Shown piece by piece: positions 27,030-36,389 of a stretch of DNA of 64,000 nt; position 1 is the stretch's first letter, and every line of letters begins with the position of its first letter. Source of the DNA: Sphingobacteriales bacterium 44-15 (lineage in GTDB: Bacteria; Bacteroidota; Bacteroidia; Chitinophagales; Chitinophagaceae); the NCBI GenBank assembly GCA_001899685.1, contig MKWG01000030.1, positions 108,082-172,081 on the forward strand, read 5' to 3'. A program made the translations under genes and the position numbers. The notes beneath the pieces were generated by a model. The model was not told the DNA's origin. It ran no database searches and was given only the letters and a program-made list of their open reading frames with translations.

Positions 27030-27785
27030 TTACAGGCATACCGGCACACTGTGCACCGCAGCGCTCATTTCGCGGATCAGGGAAGGGTCTTTTTCGATGG
27101 CATTGCCCACCACGATCAGGTCGGCGCCGGCTTTGCAATTCCGGTAAGCTTTCTCCGGGTCGGTTATCCCGCCGCCCACTACCAGGGGTGCTGCTATCAC
27201 CCCGGCCACATTTTCTATCATATTTTCGGAAAGGGCTCTCCTTGCCCCGCTGCCGGCATCCATATAGATCAGTTTCATCCCCAGCATTTCCCCCGCCATA
27301 GCCGTGCACATGGCAATTTCGTTCTTGTCTGAAGGAATGGGAGCCGCATTGCTGATATAGGAAACCGTAGTAGGAGCACCCCCGTCTATTACCATATAAC
27401 CTGTGGAAATGATCTCCAGCCCGCTTTGCTTTACAAAAGGGGCAGATATTACATGCTGCCCGATCAATAGCTCCGGGTTACGCCCCGAGATCAGAGAAAG
27501 GTATAACAGGGCATCGGCGTGCCGGGAAACCTGGGAGGGCGTGCCGGGAAACAGGATGACCGGGATATTGCTTTCCCGCTTTATCCGGATCACCACTTCA
27601 TCCAGGTGATTGGAAATAACAAGACTGCCGCCTACCAGCAGGTAATCCACGTTGGCTGCTGCAGTCAGCGCTGCCAGTTCTCCGATCTTTTGTTCATTCA
27701 CTTTGTCGGGATCAATAAGCACAGCGAAAGACTTTCTTCCTTCCTTTTTTTTTGCAGCAATTCCCTGGTATATGCGGTTGGTCAT
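27030..27785 (-). CDS. geranylgeranylglyceryl phosphate synthase family protein
   Basis: A TIM-barrel prenyltransferase that joins a polyprenyl diphosphate to glycerol-1-phosphate through an ether bond. From the Met at 27785 it is 251 residues (MTNRIYQGIAAKKK...), with SFAVLIDPDKV, GGSLVI, YMDAGSGA and APLVVGGGITDPEKA/DLIVVGNAIEKD phosphate-binding strands. Bacterial members are known in Bacteroidota (group II GGGPS). The frame is open to 27926 but those residues are not family-like. What it makes in this cell is not clear; no other archaeal-type lipid gene is adjacent. Confidence 0.88.
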   Translation of the reverse strand: MTNRIYQGIAAKKKEGRKSFAVLIDPDKVNEQKIGELAALTAAANVDYLLVGGSLVISNHLDEVVIRIKRESNIPVILFPGTPSQVSRHADALLYLSLISGRNPELLIGQHVISAPFVKQSGLEIISTGYMVIDGGAPTTVSYISNAAPIPSDKNEIAMCTAMAGEMLGMKLIYMDAGSGARRALSENMIENVAGVIAAPLVVGGGITDPEKAYRNCKAGADLIVVGNAIEKDPSLIREMSAAVHSVPVCL

Positions 27786-28017
27786 TCTGTTCCTTTGTAT
27801 ACAAAAATGCAAAAAAGTTTTTGTTACGATTACCTTTAGTTTTTCCGAACTTCGTAAAAATATCATTATAATTAGGGAAACTACGTGAATGTTATATGAT
27901 TTAGAAAAAAACCTCTGCTTATCCAAATTTTTTTATCACGAGAGTGTGCAAAAAAACTGTAATACACTGCGGGATTGCATCTCTCGGACTTTTCCACAGC
28001 CTGTTAATATTTAGGAG

Positions 28018-28048
28018 TTTGGTGAACGGTCCCGTCCTGATACTTTCG
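28018..28048 (+). promoter_or_regulatory. promoter of the ribonucleotide reductase gene
   Basis: TTTG at 28018-28021, exactly 19 bases, TACTTTCG at 28041-28048 (one mismatch to TAnnTTTG). The predicted leader is about 57 bases. No cobalamin riboswitch core was recognised in 27786-28111, the rest of which is AT-rich and empty. Confidence 0.65.
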
Positions 28049-28111
28049 CTTTCTGCTTACCATTTGGTAACATTTTAACCGGTAGTTTTCTGAAATAAAC
28101 TCGTTGCTGTT

Positions 28112-31100
28112 ATGAATAAAAAAAATAAAAGCGAAGGCTTGAAGTATCCCCGTCTCTTTACGCGGGACGATATAGATGTGTTTGACCAGTTTGAGTATGA
28201 CTATCGTACTTCGGTAATCCGCAACCCCAACGGTGAGATCGTATTTGAAATGAAGAACGTAGAAGTACCGAAACAGTGGAGCCAGATCGCAACAGACATT
28301 CTCGCACAAAAATATTTCCGCAAAGCCGGCGTGCCCCAGCCAGACGGGTCAACAGGCCGGGAAACTTCCGTAAAGCAGGTAGCGCACCGTATGGCGAACT
28401 GCTGGAAAGCATGGGGTGAACGGTATGGATATTTTGCATCCAAAGAGGATGCGCAGGTATTTTATGAAGAACTGGTATATTGTATATTGAACCAGGCATG
28501 CGTTCCCAATAGCCCGCAATGGTTTAATACCGGCTTGTATGAAAGCTATGGCATCAAAGGCAAACCGCAGGGCCACTATTATGTTGACCCGGCAGATAAT
28601 ATCCTGAAAAAGTCTACCTCAGCTTATGAGCGCCCACAACCCCATGCCTGCTTCATACTCAGCGTGGAAGATGATCTTGTCAATGATGGCGGTATCATGG
28701 ACCTGTGGGTAAGGGAGGCCCGCATCTTTAAATATGGCAGCGGAGTAGGCACCAATTATTCTAATATCCGCGGAGAAGGAGAAAAGCTGAGCGGCGGCGG
28801 CACGTCCTCCGGTCTCATGAGCTTTTTAAAGATAGGCGACCGCGCAGCAGGCGCTATTAAAAGCGGTGGCACTACGAGGCGCGCCGCCAAGATGGTATGC
28901 CTTGACCTGGACCATCCCGAGATCATGAGCTTTATCAACTGGAAAGTGGAAGAAGAGAATAAGGTGGCTGCCCTGATCAATGCGGGATACGCTTCCGATT
29001 ATGAAGGAGAAGCCTACAAAACAGTAAGTGGGCAGAATTCTAATAATTCCGTACGTATACCTAATGCGTTTTTTGAAAAACTACAACATAACGAGGATTG
29101 GGAGCTTAAATCGCGCACCGATGGAAGAACAATGAAAAAAGTCCCTTCCAGGGAAGTGTGGAACCAGATTGCTTACGCAGCGTGGCGTTGTGCAGACCCG
29201 GGTACCCAATACGACACCACCATTAATGAATGGCATACCAGCCCCAAAGGTGGACGTATCCGGGCCTCCAACCCCTGCAGCGAGTATATGTTTCTTGACA
29301 ATACCGCCTGCAATCTGGCTTCTGTTAACCTGCGCAAATTTTTCAATGAAGACAACAATGTATTCGATGTAAAAGGATTTGAATACACGGTAAGGCTCTG
29401 GACCACTGTGCTTGAAATATCGGTGCTCATGGCCCAGTTCCCTTCAAAAGAAGTGGCGCAGCTTTCTTATGACTACCGCACCCTCGGGCTCGGCTATGCC
29501 AACCTGGGCTCTATGCTCATGGTAAGCGGCATCCCTTACGACAGCCCGGAGGCAAGGGCTATTGCAGGGGCTATCACCGCTATCATGACCGGTATAGCGT
29601 ACAAGACCTCTGCAGAGATGGCCGCCCATCTCGGGTCTTTTGCAAGATTTGAGGAAAACAGGGAAGACATGATGCGTGTAATGCGCAATCACCGCCTCGC
29701 TGCTTACGATGCTGATGAATATGAGCAACTGAGCATCAAACCGCGGGGCATTCACGCTAAATATTGCCCCGATTACCTGCTTAAAGCCGCATGCAATGCC
29801 TGGGACGAAGCCGTGGAGCTTGGTGAAAAATATGGCTACCGCAATGCGCAGGCTACCGTGATCGCTCCCACCGGCACCATTGGCCTGGTAATGGATTGCG
29901 ATACCACCGGTGTGGAACCTGATTTCGCCCTGGTGAAATTCAAAAAGCTGAGTGGCGGCGGTTATTTCAAGATCATCAACCAGTCTGTTCCCCAGGCGCT
30001 GAAAAACCTGAAATATACTGACAAGGAAATTGATGCTATCATTAAATATGCAGTAGGCTCAGCCAGCTTTGCGGGAGCGCCATTCATCAACTCGCAAAGC
30101 CTCAGTGAAAAAGGGTTTATTGCAGACGAGATCAAAAAGCTGGATAATGCGCTCGCTTCTGCTTTCGAGATCGGCTTTGTTTTCAACAAATTCACGCTTG
30201 GCGAGTCCTGCCTGGAAAGGCTTGGCTTTACCCCGGAACAATACAACGACTGGAACTTCAACCTGCTGGAAGCGCTTGGCTTTACCCCGGAGCAGATAGA
30301 AGCAGCTAATGACTATATCTGCGGAACAATGACCATAGAAGGCGCCCCGCATTTGAAAAAGGAACATTATGCAGTGTTTGACTGTGCCAATAAATGCGGC
30401 AAAAAGGGAGAGCGCTATATACACGCGCATGGGCATATACGCATGATGGGCGCCGCGCAGCCATTCATCAGCGGGGCTATTTCCAAAACCATCAACCTGC
30501 CGCACGAAGCAACAGTAGAAGAAATTGCCGACAGCTATATGCTGAGCTGGGAATTAGGATTGAAAGCATGCGCACTATACCGGGATGGCTCCAAGCTCAG
30601 CCAGCCGTTAAGTAACAAGAGCGATTCCAAAAAATCAAAAGATAAAGACACAGCAACTGAAGGCACCGCCGGGCATGATACACCATTGATCGATATGGGT
30701 AAGCTGACTGTTGATGAACTGCTGGAAGAGCTGCATAAGCGCATGCAGGAATCAACAGATACCAAGCTGAAGCGCCAGTTGTCGAGGATCGTGGAAAGAA
30801 AACAGTTGCCTGCCAAACGCAGGGGCTTTACTCAAAAAGCCAAGATCAACGGGCAGGCGCTCTTTTTGAGAACAGGAGAGTACGGCGACGGCACATTAGG
30901 AGAAATATTCATTGATCTTGCAAAAGAAGGATCTACCCTCCGCAGCCTGATGAACTGCTTTGCCATATCTGTGTCAGTAGGCTTGCAATACGGCGTACCG
31001 CTGGAAGAATTTGTAGAAAAATTTGTGTTCACCAAGTTTGAACCCGCCGGAATGGTAGATCATCCCAATATCAAGTCTACCACTTCTATTGTGGACTTCG

Positions 31101-31453
31101 TATTCCGTTGCCTGGCTTATGAATACCTGGGAAGAACAGACCTGGTGCATGTGTTGGACAAACCGGAGGTGGACAACCTGGGAAATGATGACTGGGATGA
31201 TATTCCCACAGGACTGGAGTATGCTCCGAAACCTGCATTGAGCGATGTAAGGGTCATCGGTCCATCGGGTAGCGGGCAGTCCTCCGCCAAAACACAGAAA
31301 GCATTATCTGCAACCAGCATAAATGTAGTAAGCGAGCACCTGAAAAGTATGCAGAGCGATGCCCCGGCATGTAATACCTGCGGGCATATCACGGTAAGAA
31401 GCGGCACCTGCTACAAATGCTTAAACTGCGGCAACAGCATGGGCTGTAGCTAA
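28112..31453 (+). CDS. nrdJ: adenosylcobalamin-dependent (class II) ribonucleotide reductase
   Basis: Reduces ribonucleotides to deoxyribonucleotides with a B12-derived thiyl radical, with or without oxygen. The 1113-residue protein has the class II core: PNSPQWFNTGL, HACFILSVEDD, GSGVGTNYSNIRGEGE, SGGGTSSGLMSFLK, NPCSEYMFLDNTACNLASVNL (catalytic Cys) and PTGTIGLVMDCDTTGVEP. A long C-terminal extension ends in a Cys-rich zinc/redox tail (CNTCGH...CYKCLNCGNSMGC). Start ATG 28112 follows a good promoter. Single gene. Confidence 0.96.
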   Translation: MNKKNKSEGLKYPRLFTRDDIDVFDQFEYDYRTSVIRNPNGEIVFEMKNVEVPKQWSQIATDILAQKYFRKAGVPQPDGSTGRETSVKQVAHRMANCWKAWGERYGYFASKEDAQVFYEELVYCILNQACVPNSPQWFNTGLYESYGIKGKPQGHYYVDPADNILKKSTSAYERPQPHACFILSVEDDLVNDGGIMDLWVREARIFKYGSGVGTNYSNIRGEGEKLSGGGTSSGLMSFLKIGDRAAGAIKSGGTTRRAAKMVCLDLDHPEIMSFINWKVEEENKVAALINAGYASDYEGEAYKTVSGQNSNNSVRIPNAFFEKLQHNEDWELKSRTDGRTMKKVPSREVWNQIAYAAWRCADPGTQYDTTINEWHTSPKGGRIRASNPCSEYMFLDNTACNLASVNLRKFFNEDNNVFDVKGFEYTVRLWTTVLEISVLMAQFPSKEVAQLSYDYRTLGLGYANLGSMLMVSGIPYDSPEARAIAGAITAIMTGIAYKTSAEMAAHLGSFARFEENREDMMRVMRNHRLAAYDADEYEQLSIKPRGIHAKYCPDYLLKAACNAWDEAVELGEKYGYRNAQATVIAPTGTIGLVMDCDTTGVEPDFALVKFKKLSGGGYFKIINQSVPQALKNLKYTDKEIDAIIKYAVGSASFAGAPFINSQSLSEKGFIADEIKKLDNALASAFEIGFVFNKFTLGESCLERLGFTPEQYNDWNFNLLEALGFTPEQIEAANDYICGTMTIEGAPHLKKEHYAVFDCANKCGKKGERYIHAHGHIRMMGAAQPFISGAISKTINLPHEATVEEIADSYMLSWELGLKACALYRDGSKLSQPLSNKSDSKKSKDKDTATEGTAGHDTPLIDMGKLTVDELLEELHKRMQESTDTKLKRQLSRIVERKQLPAKRRGFTQKAKINGQALFLRTGEYGDGTLGEIFIDLAKEGSTLRSLMNCFAISVSVGLQYGVPLEEFVEKFVFTKFEPAGMVDHPNIKSTTSIVDFVFRCLAYEYLGRTDLVHVLDKPEVDNLGNDDWDDIPTGLEYAPKPALSDVRVIGPSGSGQSSAKTQKALSATSINVVSEHLKSMQSDAPACNTCGHITVRSGTCYKCLNCGNSMGCS

Positions 31454-31686
31454 GTATACTTATTTTAATTAGGACGGTTAGGAATATAAACCTACACAAA
31501 TCCGTTCCGATTCTTCGGGATGGATTTTTTTTGCCCGCCACGGTGTATTTACCATAAATACATGAATCTGCCCCTGCTGCTCATTTGTATGAGCAAGCCC
31601 TGCGGCAAATAAATATAGTGAGCTTATATTGTTTTTATTTGCAGGTAAAATTGCTGAAATTTATTTTTGTTAATCATCCCGGAGCC

Positions 31687-31709
31687 GTGGTTCGTGTCTC
31701 ACGAACCAC
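31687..31709. repeat. REP palindrome, left of RAYT gene
   Basis: Perfect 10-bp stem GTGGTTCGTG / CACGAACCAC with loop TCT, 21 bases beyond the transposase stop codon. Preceded by CC, giving the same CCGTGGYTCGTGTCTCACGARCCA word as the right-hand copy, in opposite orientation. Confidence 0.85.
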
Positions 31710-31729
31710 ATAGGGGTACATGTCATATA

Positions 31730-32284
31730 TTAAAACTCCCCTCTCAAATCTTTCAAAAAGTCATAATCTTTTATACCAAGCTCATAAAACCTTACTGATG
31801 AGTATGTATAATTTATATAGTCATCTACTAATTGCCAATGCTTTGCTGTAGGATTTTGATGCAGATAATCCAATTTTTGATAAGCAACTTCCGGAGAATA
31901 TAAGTGAATTGGTAATGGATCGCGTTGCCAGAACTCATGCAGCTTATTACTGGCATCTACTGCATACAGACGAAGCAAAGCCGGGTTTTCACGTAGCAAT
32001 AGTTTCCTGAATTCGTGAGCGGTATATTTCAGAAAGGAACCTTGTGCAGTTTCTTTCCCATTCATATCATTTATCCGCCATATTGCATGAATATGATTTG
32101 GCATAATCACAAAGGCGAATACATCAATCTTACCTGCATTACTTAAATACCTAAAGGAGTTGATAATTATATCTTTATATCGGTCATCCATCAATAGTTT
32201 CATCCAGTTGTTGATAGTAGCCGTCCAAAAATATACTTCACCAATACGGATAAATGATTTGCGGTGTTTTTCCTGGTAGTCCAT
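31730..32284 (-). CDS. REP-associated tyrosine transposase (RAYT)
   Basis: A 184-residue Y1 HUH-type nuclease of the RAYT/TnpA-REP family. The metal-binding HUH motif is NHIH (His64, His66) and the catalytic Tyr is Tyr140 in LDYLHQNP; FWQRDPLPIHLYS is the usual preceding segment. These enzymes cut and join REP palindromes in single-stranded DNA and are usually single-copy, domesticated genes. Here REP palindromes in opposite orientation flank it at 31687-31709 and 32353-32373, and a related one sits at 42666-42688. All motifs are intact. Confidence 0.93.
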   Translation of the reverse strand: MDYQEKHRKSFIRIGEVYFWTATINNWMKLLMDDRYKDIIINSFRYLSNAGKIDVFAFVIMPNHIHAIWRINDMNGKETAQGSFLKYTAHEFRKLLLRENPALLRLYAVDASNKLHEFWQRDPLPIHLYSPEVAYQKLDYLHQNPTAKHWQLVDDYINYTYSSVRFYELGIKDYDFLKDLRGEF

Positions 32285-32352
32285 ACAGTACTAAATTTAC
32301 GGTTTTTTGCACCGATGAGATATATTACCTGTGAGTATTACACTGAAGGTGA

Positions 32353-32373
32353 TGGCTCGTGAGACACGAGCCA
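32353..32373. repeat. REP palindrome, right of RAYT gene
   Basis: Perfect 9-bp stem TGGCTCGTG / CACGAGCCA with loop AGA. Reverse-complemented it reads CCGTGGCTCGTGTCTCACGA, the same word as the left copy apart from compensating stem changes. Confidence 0.85.
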
Positions 32374-32468
32374 CGGCGAAAAGATTTCTTCATCCATCGA
32401 AATAATCTTAGCACGACATGGTTTGGCGTTGTGACAATATATTTTTGATACTAAATTTTAAACAACAG

Positions 32469-33089
32469 GTGGAGAAAAAAATAGTCAGACCGCTCGATTT
32501 CAGCTGTACCGGAGATTTAGAGCAAATATTTCGCCCGGGCCCCGTACATACTAAAACATACTTTATTACCGGGCGGGAGGCTGTGGGAAAAACGTCCTTC
32601 CTTTTAAAGTTAGCACGATACCTGGAAGAAGAATTTCACGATGCAAAAATTTTATATATCGGCCATGACCGACGCGCCCGCTATTGGACCCATATCATAT
32701 CCGAAAAATTTAAAGAGAATAATCCGGACGCTTTAAAGGCTGTAAGATTTTGTTATCTCAGCGGGGGTAAATCCATCAAATTCTTAACGGGGCACGATCT
32801 TTTAACTGACAGGAATTGTGATGGTTCTTCCCTGAATATAAAATGGGATTTCGTTTTAATTGACGGCATTGATTATGCCTTAACCAGGAACACTTTCATA
32901 AGCAAATGGCGTTTTAAAAGGTATTATACTAAAAGGCAACTACAATTGAAAACCTGCTTTTTTATCACTTACAAAAGAGGCAAACACAAGCACCCCTTTA
33001 TTAACAATAAGCACGTTGAATACTGGCATTTGGAAAGACCGGAATATATAGAAGGCCAGACGAGGGGAAACACTATATTATACACCTAA
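32469..33089 (+). CDS. P-loop NTPase of unknown function
   Basis: A RecA/DnaB-like ATPase of about 206 residues. Walker A is GREAVGKTSFL, a hydrophobic Walker B-like strand ends in KWDFVLIDGIDY, and the C-terminal part is very basic (KRYYTKRQLQLK, KRGKHKHP). The frame is open from an ATG at 32418, but the GTG at 32469 (VEKKIVRPLDF) removes a stretch that overlaps the REP flank and looks non-coding. It is the first gene of the plus-strand accessory cluster that follows. Function unknown; a DNA-transaction or defence role is inference from context. Confidence 0.65.
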   Translation: MEKKIVRPLDFSCTGDLEQIFRPGPVHTKTYFITGREAVGKTSFLLKLARYLEEEFHDAKILYIGHDRRARYWTHIISEKFKENNPDALKAVRFCYLSGGKSIKFLTGHDLLTDRNCDGSSLNIKWDFVLIDGIDYALTRNTFISKWRFKRYYTKRQLQLKTCFFITYKRGKHKHPFINNKHVEYWHLERPEYIEGQTRGNTILYT

Positions 33090-33273
33090 ATGTTATACAC
33101 AATTTTATTTTTTATGCTGCGGGCATTTACAGCGTGAGGCTCCGGCGAAAATTACAATAAAGGCTTGCTATACCCGTTACAGAGATTGGAGTTATTGCAA
33201 TAATAAGTATTGTATAGTTTCAAAAGGAAGAGAAACCCTGTATTGTAATTCACTACAACATTTTAATATACAA

Positions 33274-34398
33274 GTGCAATATTATAAACCAACCCTGGAA
33301 ACAATAGCTTCATTTGCTAAAGAATTTGCAAATATTAGAAGCAAACTTTCAAAAGAGCGGAGTAAAAACAAAGAAAATTTCAACTTTTTTACAGCACTTG
33401 TAAACGGTAAAAACACGAAAGAACATATTGAAAAATATCACTCAAATTTCATAGGTTATCTCTTAAACCCCAAAGAAAACCATGATTTTGGAAGCTTTTT
33501 TTAAGATCAATTCTTGAGCACACTCAATTTACAACCCCAAAGAAATTTAATTTTAGAACGGGAGAAGCAAACAGATGGCGGACGATTTATTGATATTGTA
33601 TTAGAAACCCCTGATAAAGAATGGGGACTTTTTATTGAGAATAAAATCTATTCTCAAGAACAGCCAAATCAAATGAAAGATTATGTAGACTTTGCCGGGA
33701 AAAAGTACAAAACAGGGATCGCTATTTACCTTACGCTTAAAGGGAATCACCCCGAAAGCCTTGATATTAACGAGGACTGCAATGGTAAGATAAAAGTCAT
33801 TCTAATGTCTTATAGGCAGATAGTAGAATGGTTGAAGAATTGCTGCGAGAATGAGAATGTGGGAAGACATATTCATGTAAAGAGTTGTTTACAGCAATAC
33901 ATTTATATTATCGAAAATATTCTCTCAGTTATGGATCGTGAAACAAAAGAAATATTGAATTTTCTAAAAGAAGGAAAGCATAAAACGAAAGAAATGATTG
34001 GCAATCTTTCTGTGTTCGTTTTAGGAGCAAAGACGTTAATAGCAGAAATAAGGAACAAATTTCATGACGAGCTGAACAAAAAGATAGAGGAATTGGCCCG
34101 ACAAAAAGGTTTTCCGGATGGATATGAAATTGTACTTCATCGGGGGGCAGATTATTATGATGGAAATGAAGATAAAACCTTTGGCCCGTTATTCTCAATA
34201 AGAAAGCCTGATGACAGGCAAACGGAATGCTATGGCTTTGATATTAATCATAACCATATTCACTATGGCTATGATATTGATAAAGGAAATGCAATATTAT
34301 TTGATGCTTATGAAACAGAAAGCTGGTCTTCTTTAATTGAAAGTACGTCGAACGACATAGTAGAAAAATCTTTATCAATTGTTTCAGGCAAACTATAA
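33274..34398 (+). pseudogene. PD-(D/E)XK nuclease (PDDEXK_4-like) split by an in-frame stop
   Basis: Two frames in the same phase, separated only by a TAA at 33502-33504 (...GSFF-stop-DQFLSTL...). Together they make one protein of about 374 residues. The nuclease core is plain: FIDIVLETPDKEWGLFIENKIYS, i.e. D at the start of a strand followed by E-x-K. The N-terminal EHIEKYHSNFIGYLLNP matches the family start. The first part begins at a GTG (33274). Either the gene is freshly inactivated, or it is read through, or the downstream part restarts at TTG 33514 without its N-terminus. Overlaps the next gene by 20 bases. Confidence 0.75.
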
Positions 34399-34933
34399 AA
34401 ACAAAACAATCACCGCCATTTCTGATACGCACGGCAATCATAGGGAATTAAAAATCCCCGAAACGGATTTTCTGATCCATTGCGGCGATACCTGTACAGA
34501 TGGCAACGAAACACAGCTAAAAGATTTTTTTGACTGGTTTGGTACACAGCCTGCGCAGTATAAAATTTTTGTGGCGGGCAATCATGATTTACCTTTTGAT
34601 TTAGAGCCGGGATACGCCGCAGGCCTTGTACCGGCAGCTGTTATTTACCTGGAAAACAGGAGCATTGTTATAAACGATATCTCGTTTTATTCGGTGGCGG
34701 CAAGGCCCTGGCTGCATGATTTGCCGCCGCAAATAGAAAAAATTGGTTTTTTGCTTACGCATGGTCCGCCATATACTATTTTAGACAGGGGCATTGGTTG
34801 CAAAAACCTATTGAAATTTGTAAAACGACAAAAGCCTGTATATCATTTGTTCGGGCATATTCATCAACATGCGCAACAGCATATAGTAAGGGATGGTATT
34901 TCTTTTGCCAATCTCTGTTGTTTAGGTTTATAG
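34379..34933 (+). CDS. calcineurin-like metallophosphoesterase
   Basis: A 184-residue dinuclear-metal phosphoesterase with all five motifs: DTHGNH, HCGDTCTD, GNHD, THGPP and GHIHQH. The pattern (FGHIH with an ILDRGIGC segment) resembles the MPPED/Rv0805-like group, which act on cyclic nucleotides or phosphodiesters. Starts at a TTG that overlaps the nuclease gene by 20 bases, so the two are translationally coupled and probably act together. The conserved core begins at once (NKTITAISDTH), so no large N-terminus is missing. Confidence 0.85.
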   Translation: MFQANYKNKTITAISDTHGNHRELKIPETDFLIHCGDTCTDGNETQLKDFFDWFGTQPAQYKIFVAGNHDLPFDLEPGYAAGLVPAAVIYLENRSIVINDISFYSVAARPWLHDLPPQIEKIGFLLTHGPPYTILDRGIGCKNLLKFVKRQKPVYHLFGHIHQHAQQHIVRDGISFANLCCLGL

Positions 34934-35022
34934 TTCATGCCACACTGAATAAAATTATGATAAACAGACTGCTTGTTAACAAGCTATATCCGCAATTCAT
35001 GCCAATAAATTAATATTTAGCA

Positions 35023-35940
35023 ATGTCCAAACGAGCTTATATATCCCGATATTCGCTGACCTTAAAAAAGCTAAAAGCAAAACCTTATTCCAGTTATGAG
35101 GAGTTACGGCAGTATATAGAAAATCAGCTCGACTACCTGCAAATGCAGGATGATGCGCTGAACATCGGCTTTTCCAGGCGAACGCTCCAAAGGGATATCA
35201 AAGAGATCAGTAATCTTTTTGGGGTTAACATTGAATATTCGAAATCGAAAAAAGGATATTTTATCAGCCAGGACAAAGCTGAAAATATGAATTTCCAGAG
35301 GATGATGGAAGCATTTGATATATTCAATTCTTTAAATCTTGCACAAGATATAGCTCCTTTTATTCATTTCGAAAAACGAAAACCGCAGGGAACAGAAAAC
35401 CTGCATGGCTTAGTTCATGCCATCAGGCACAAACTTCAAATCAAATTCACCTATCAAAAATTTTGGGAAGAAGCATCAAGCCTAAGGGTTGCTGAGCCTT
35501 ATGCCTTAAAGGAATTTAAAAACCGCTGGTACGTTATGGCTAAAGACCGGAAAGACAATAATATTAAAAGCTTTGCCCTTGACCGTTTGACCAACCTTGA
35601 AATCACCGATCAAACTTATAAATACCCCGGTAATTATGATATTGAGCAGAACTATCGCTATTGCTTCGGTATTATCTGTCCCAATGATGAAGAGCCGGCA
35701 GACATTATTTTGTCATTTGATCCGTTCCAGGGTAAATACATCAAAACATTGCCTTTGCACGATACCCAGCAGATCCTGATAGACGATGATGAAGAAACGA
35801 GAATTAAGCTGAAGCTCTGCCTTACTCATGATTTATTTATGGAATTACTCTCCTTCGGCGACAATATGGAGGTAATTGAACCAAAATCATTGGCTGACCA
35901 GATAAAACAGGCCCATAAAAAAGCTTATCAGCTGTATTAA
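35023..35940 (+). CDS. WYL-domain transcriptional regulator
   Basis: A 305-residue protein with an N-terminal winged-helix/HTH part (about residues 1-85, RRTLQRDIKEISNLFGVNIEY) and a WYL domain (about 125-195: GLVHAIRHKLQIKFTYQKF...EPYALKEFKNRWYVMAKD). WYL regulators bind nucleic acid or small ligands and frequently control defence systems (BrxR/CapW type). It ends the plus-strand cluster ATPase-nuclease-phosphoesterase-regulator, 89 bases after the phosphoesterase. Role as the cluster's repressor is inferred. Confidence 0.88.
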   Translation: MSKRAYISRYSLTLKKLKAKPYSSYEELRQYIENQLDYLQMQDDALNIGFSRRTLQRDIKEISNLFGVNIEYSKSKKGYFISQDKAENMNFQRMMEAFDIFNSLNLAQDIAPFIHFEKRKPQGTENLHGLVHAIRHKLQIKFTYQKFWEEASSLRVAEPYALKEFKNRWYVMAKDRKDNNIKSFALDRLTNLEITDQTYKYPGNYDIEQNYRYCFGIICPNDEEPADIILSFDPFQGKYIKTLPLHDTQQILIDDDEETRIKLKLCLTHDLFMELLSFGDNMEVIEPKSLADQIKQAHKKAYQLY

Positions 35941-36104
35941 CTGTCATTTCCTACCCGCTGAAAACCAGTGCATTTGCGATAAAATGCTGATTTTCCCCGA
36001 TTTTGGCGGCTCGTCGCAGATAGGGGTATTCTTATAGAATAAGCGGCTTTATACTTCTTTTAACAAATCCTTGTTGCTTTCTTTACATTCTAAACCTCAG
36101 AATA

Positions 36105-36221
36105 ATGAAAAGAGTAATTGCTGTATTTGTTTTTATTATTTTTCTTTCGTCATGTGCTCAATCTATAACACCATACCAGGCCGCAAACGGCGGGTACAAG
36201 AGATGCAGAAACCTCAGGTAG
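36105..36221 (+). CDS. small lipoprotein, 38 residues
   Basis: MKRVIAVFVFIIFLSSCAQS: a lipoprotein signal with lipobox LSSC at residue 16, followed by only about 22 mature residues ending KRCRNLR with one more cysteine. Tiny lipoproteins with this SPYEAA..K-C-x-x-LR type of ending are common and unannotated in Bacteroidota. Function unknown. It is followed by 168 empty bases containing the palindrome AAGTTTAAACTT (36358-36369). Confidence 0.6.
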   Translation: MKRVIAVFVFIIFLSSCAQSITPYQAANGGYKRCRNLR

Positions 36222-36389
36222 CACCTGGGCTGTTTTAGTATACTTTTCAAAACCTGGATTTCCCCTATTACCCGGTTGTATCCCCGGATTTAAGAACCTT
36301 AAAGAAAGGGATCAGCAAGTAAGCAAGTTTAAATTTCTGCAGAAAGATAATAAGCGGAAGTTTAAACTTTTCTTTTTTATCTTCATGCC

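Noticed and set aside
27786..28111. Possible cobalamin riboswitch upstream of the B12-dependent reductase
   Set aside because: No B12-box or core motif could be recognised, and the predicted leader is only about 57 bases.
30208..30300. Internal repeat LGFTPEQ in the ribonucleotide reductase
   Set aside because: Paired LGF-type motifs here are a normal feature of the family as I remember it, not a local duplication.
23540..33260. Similar strings TTCACTACAAxATTTT..AATATACAA at 23549 and 33230
   Set aside because: AT-rich, short, and in unrelated contexts with no consistent promoter spacing.
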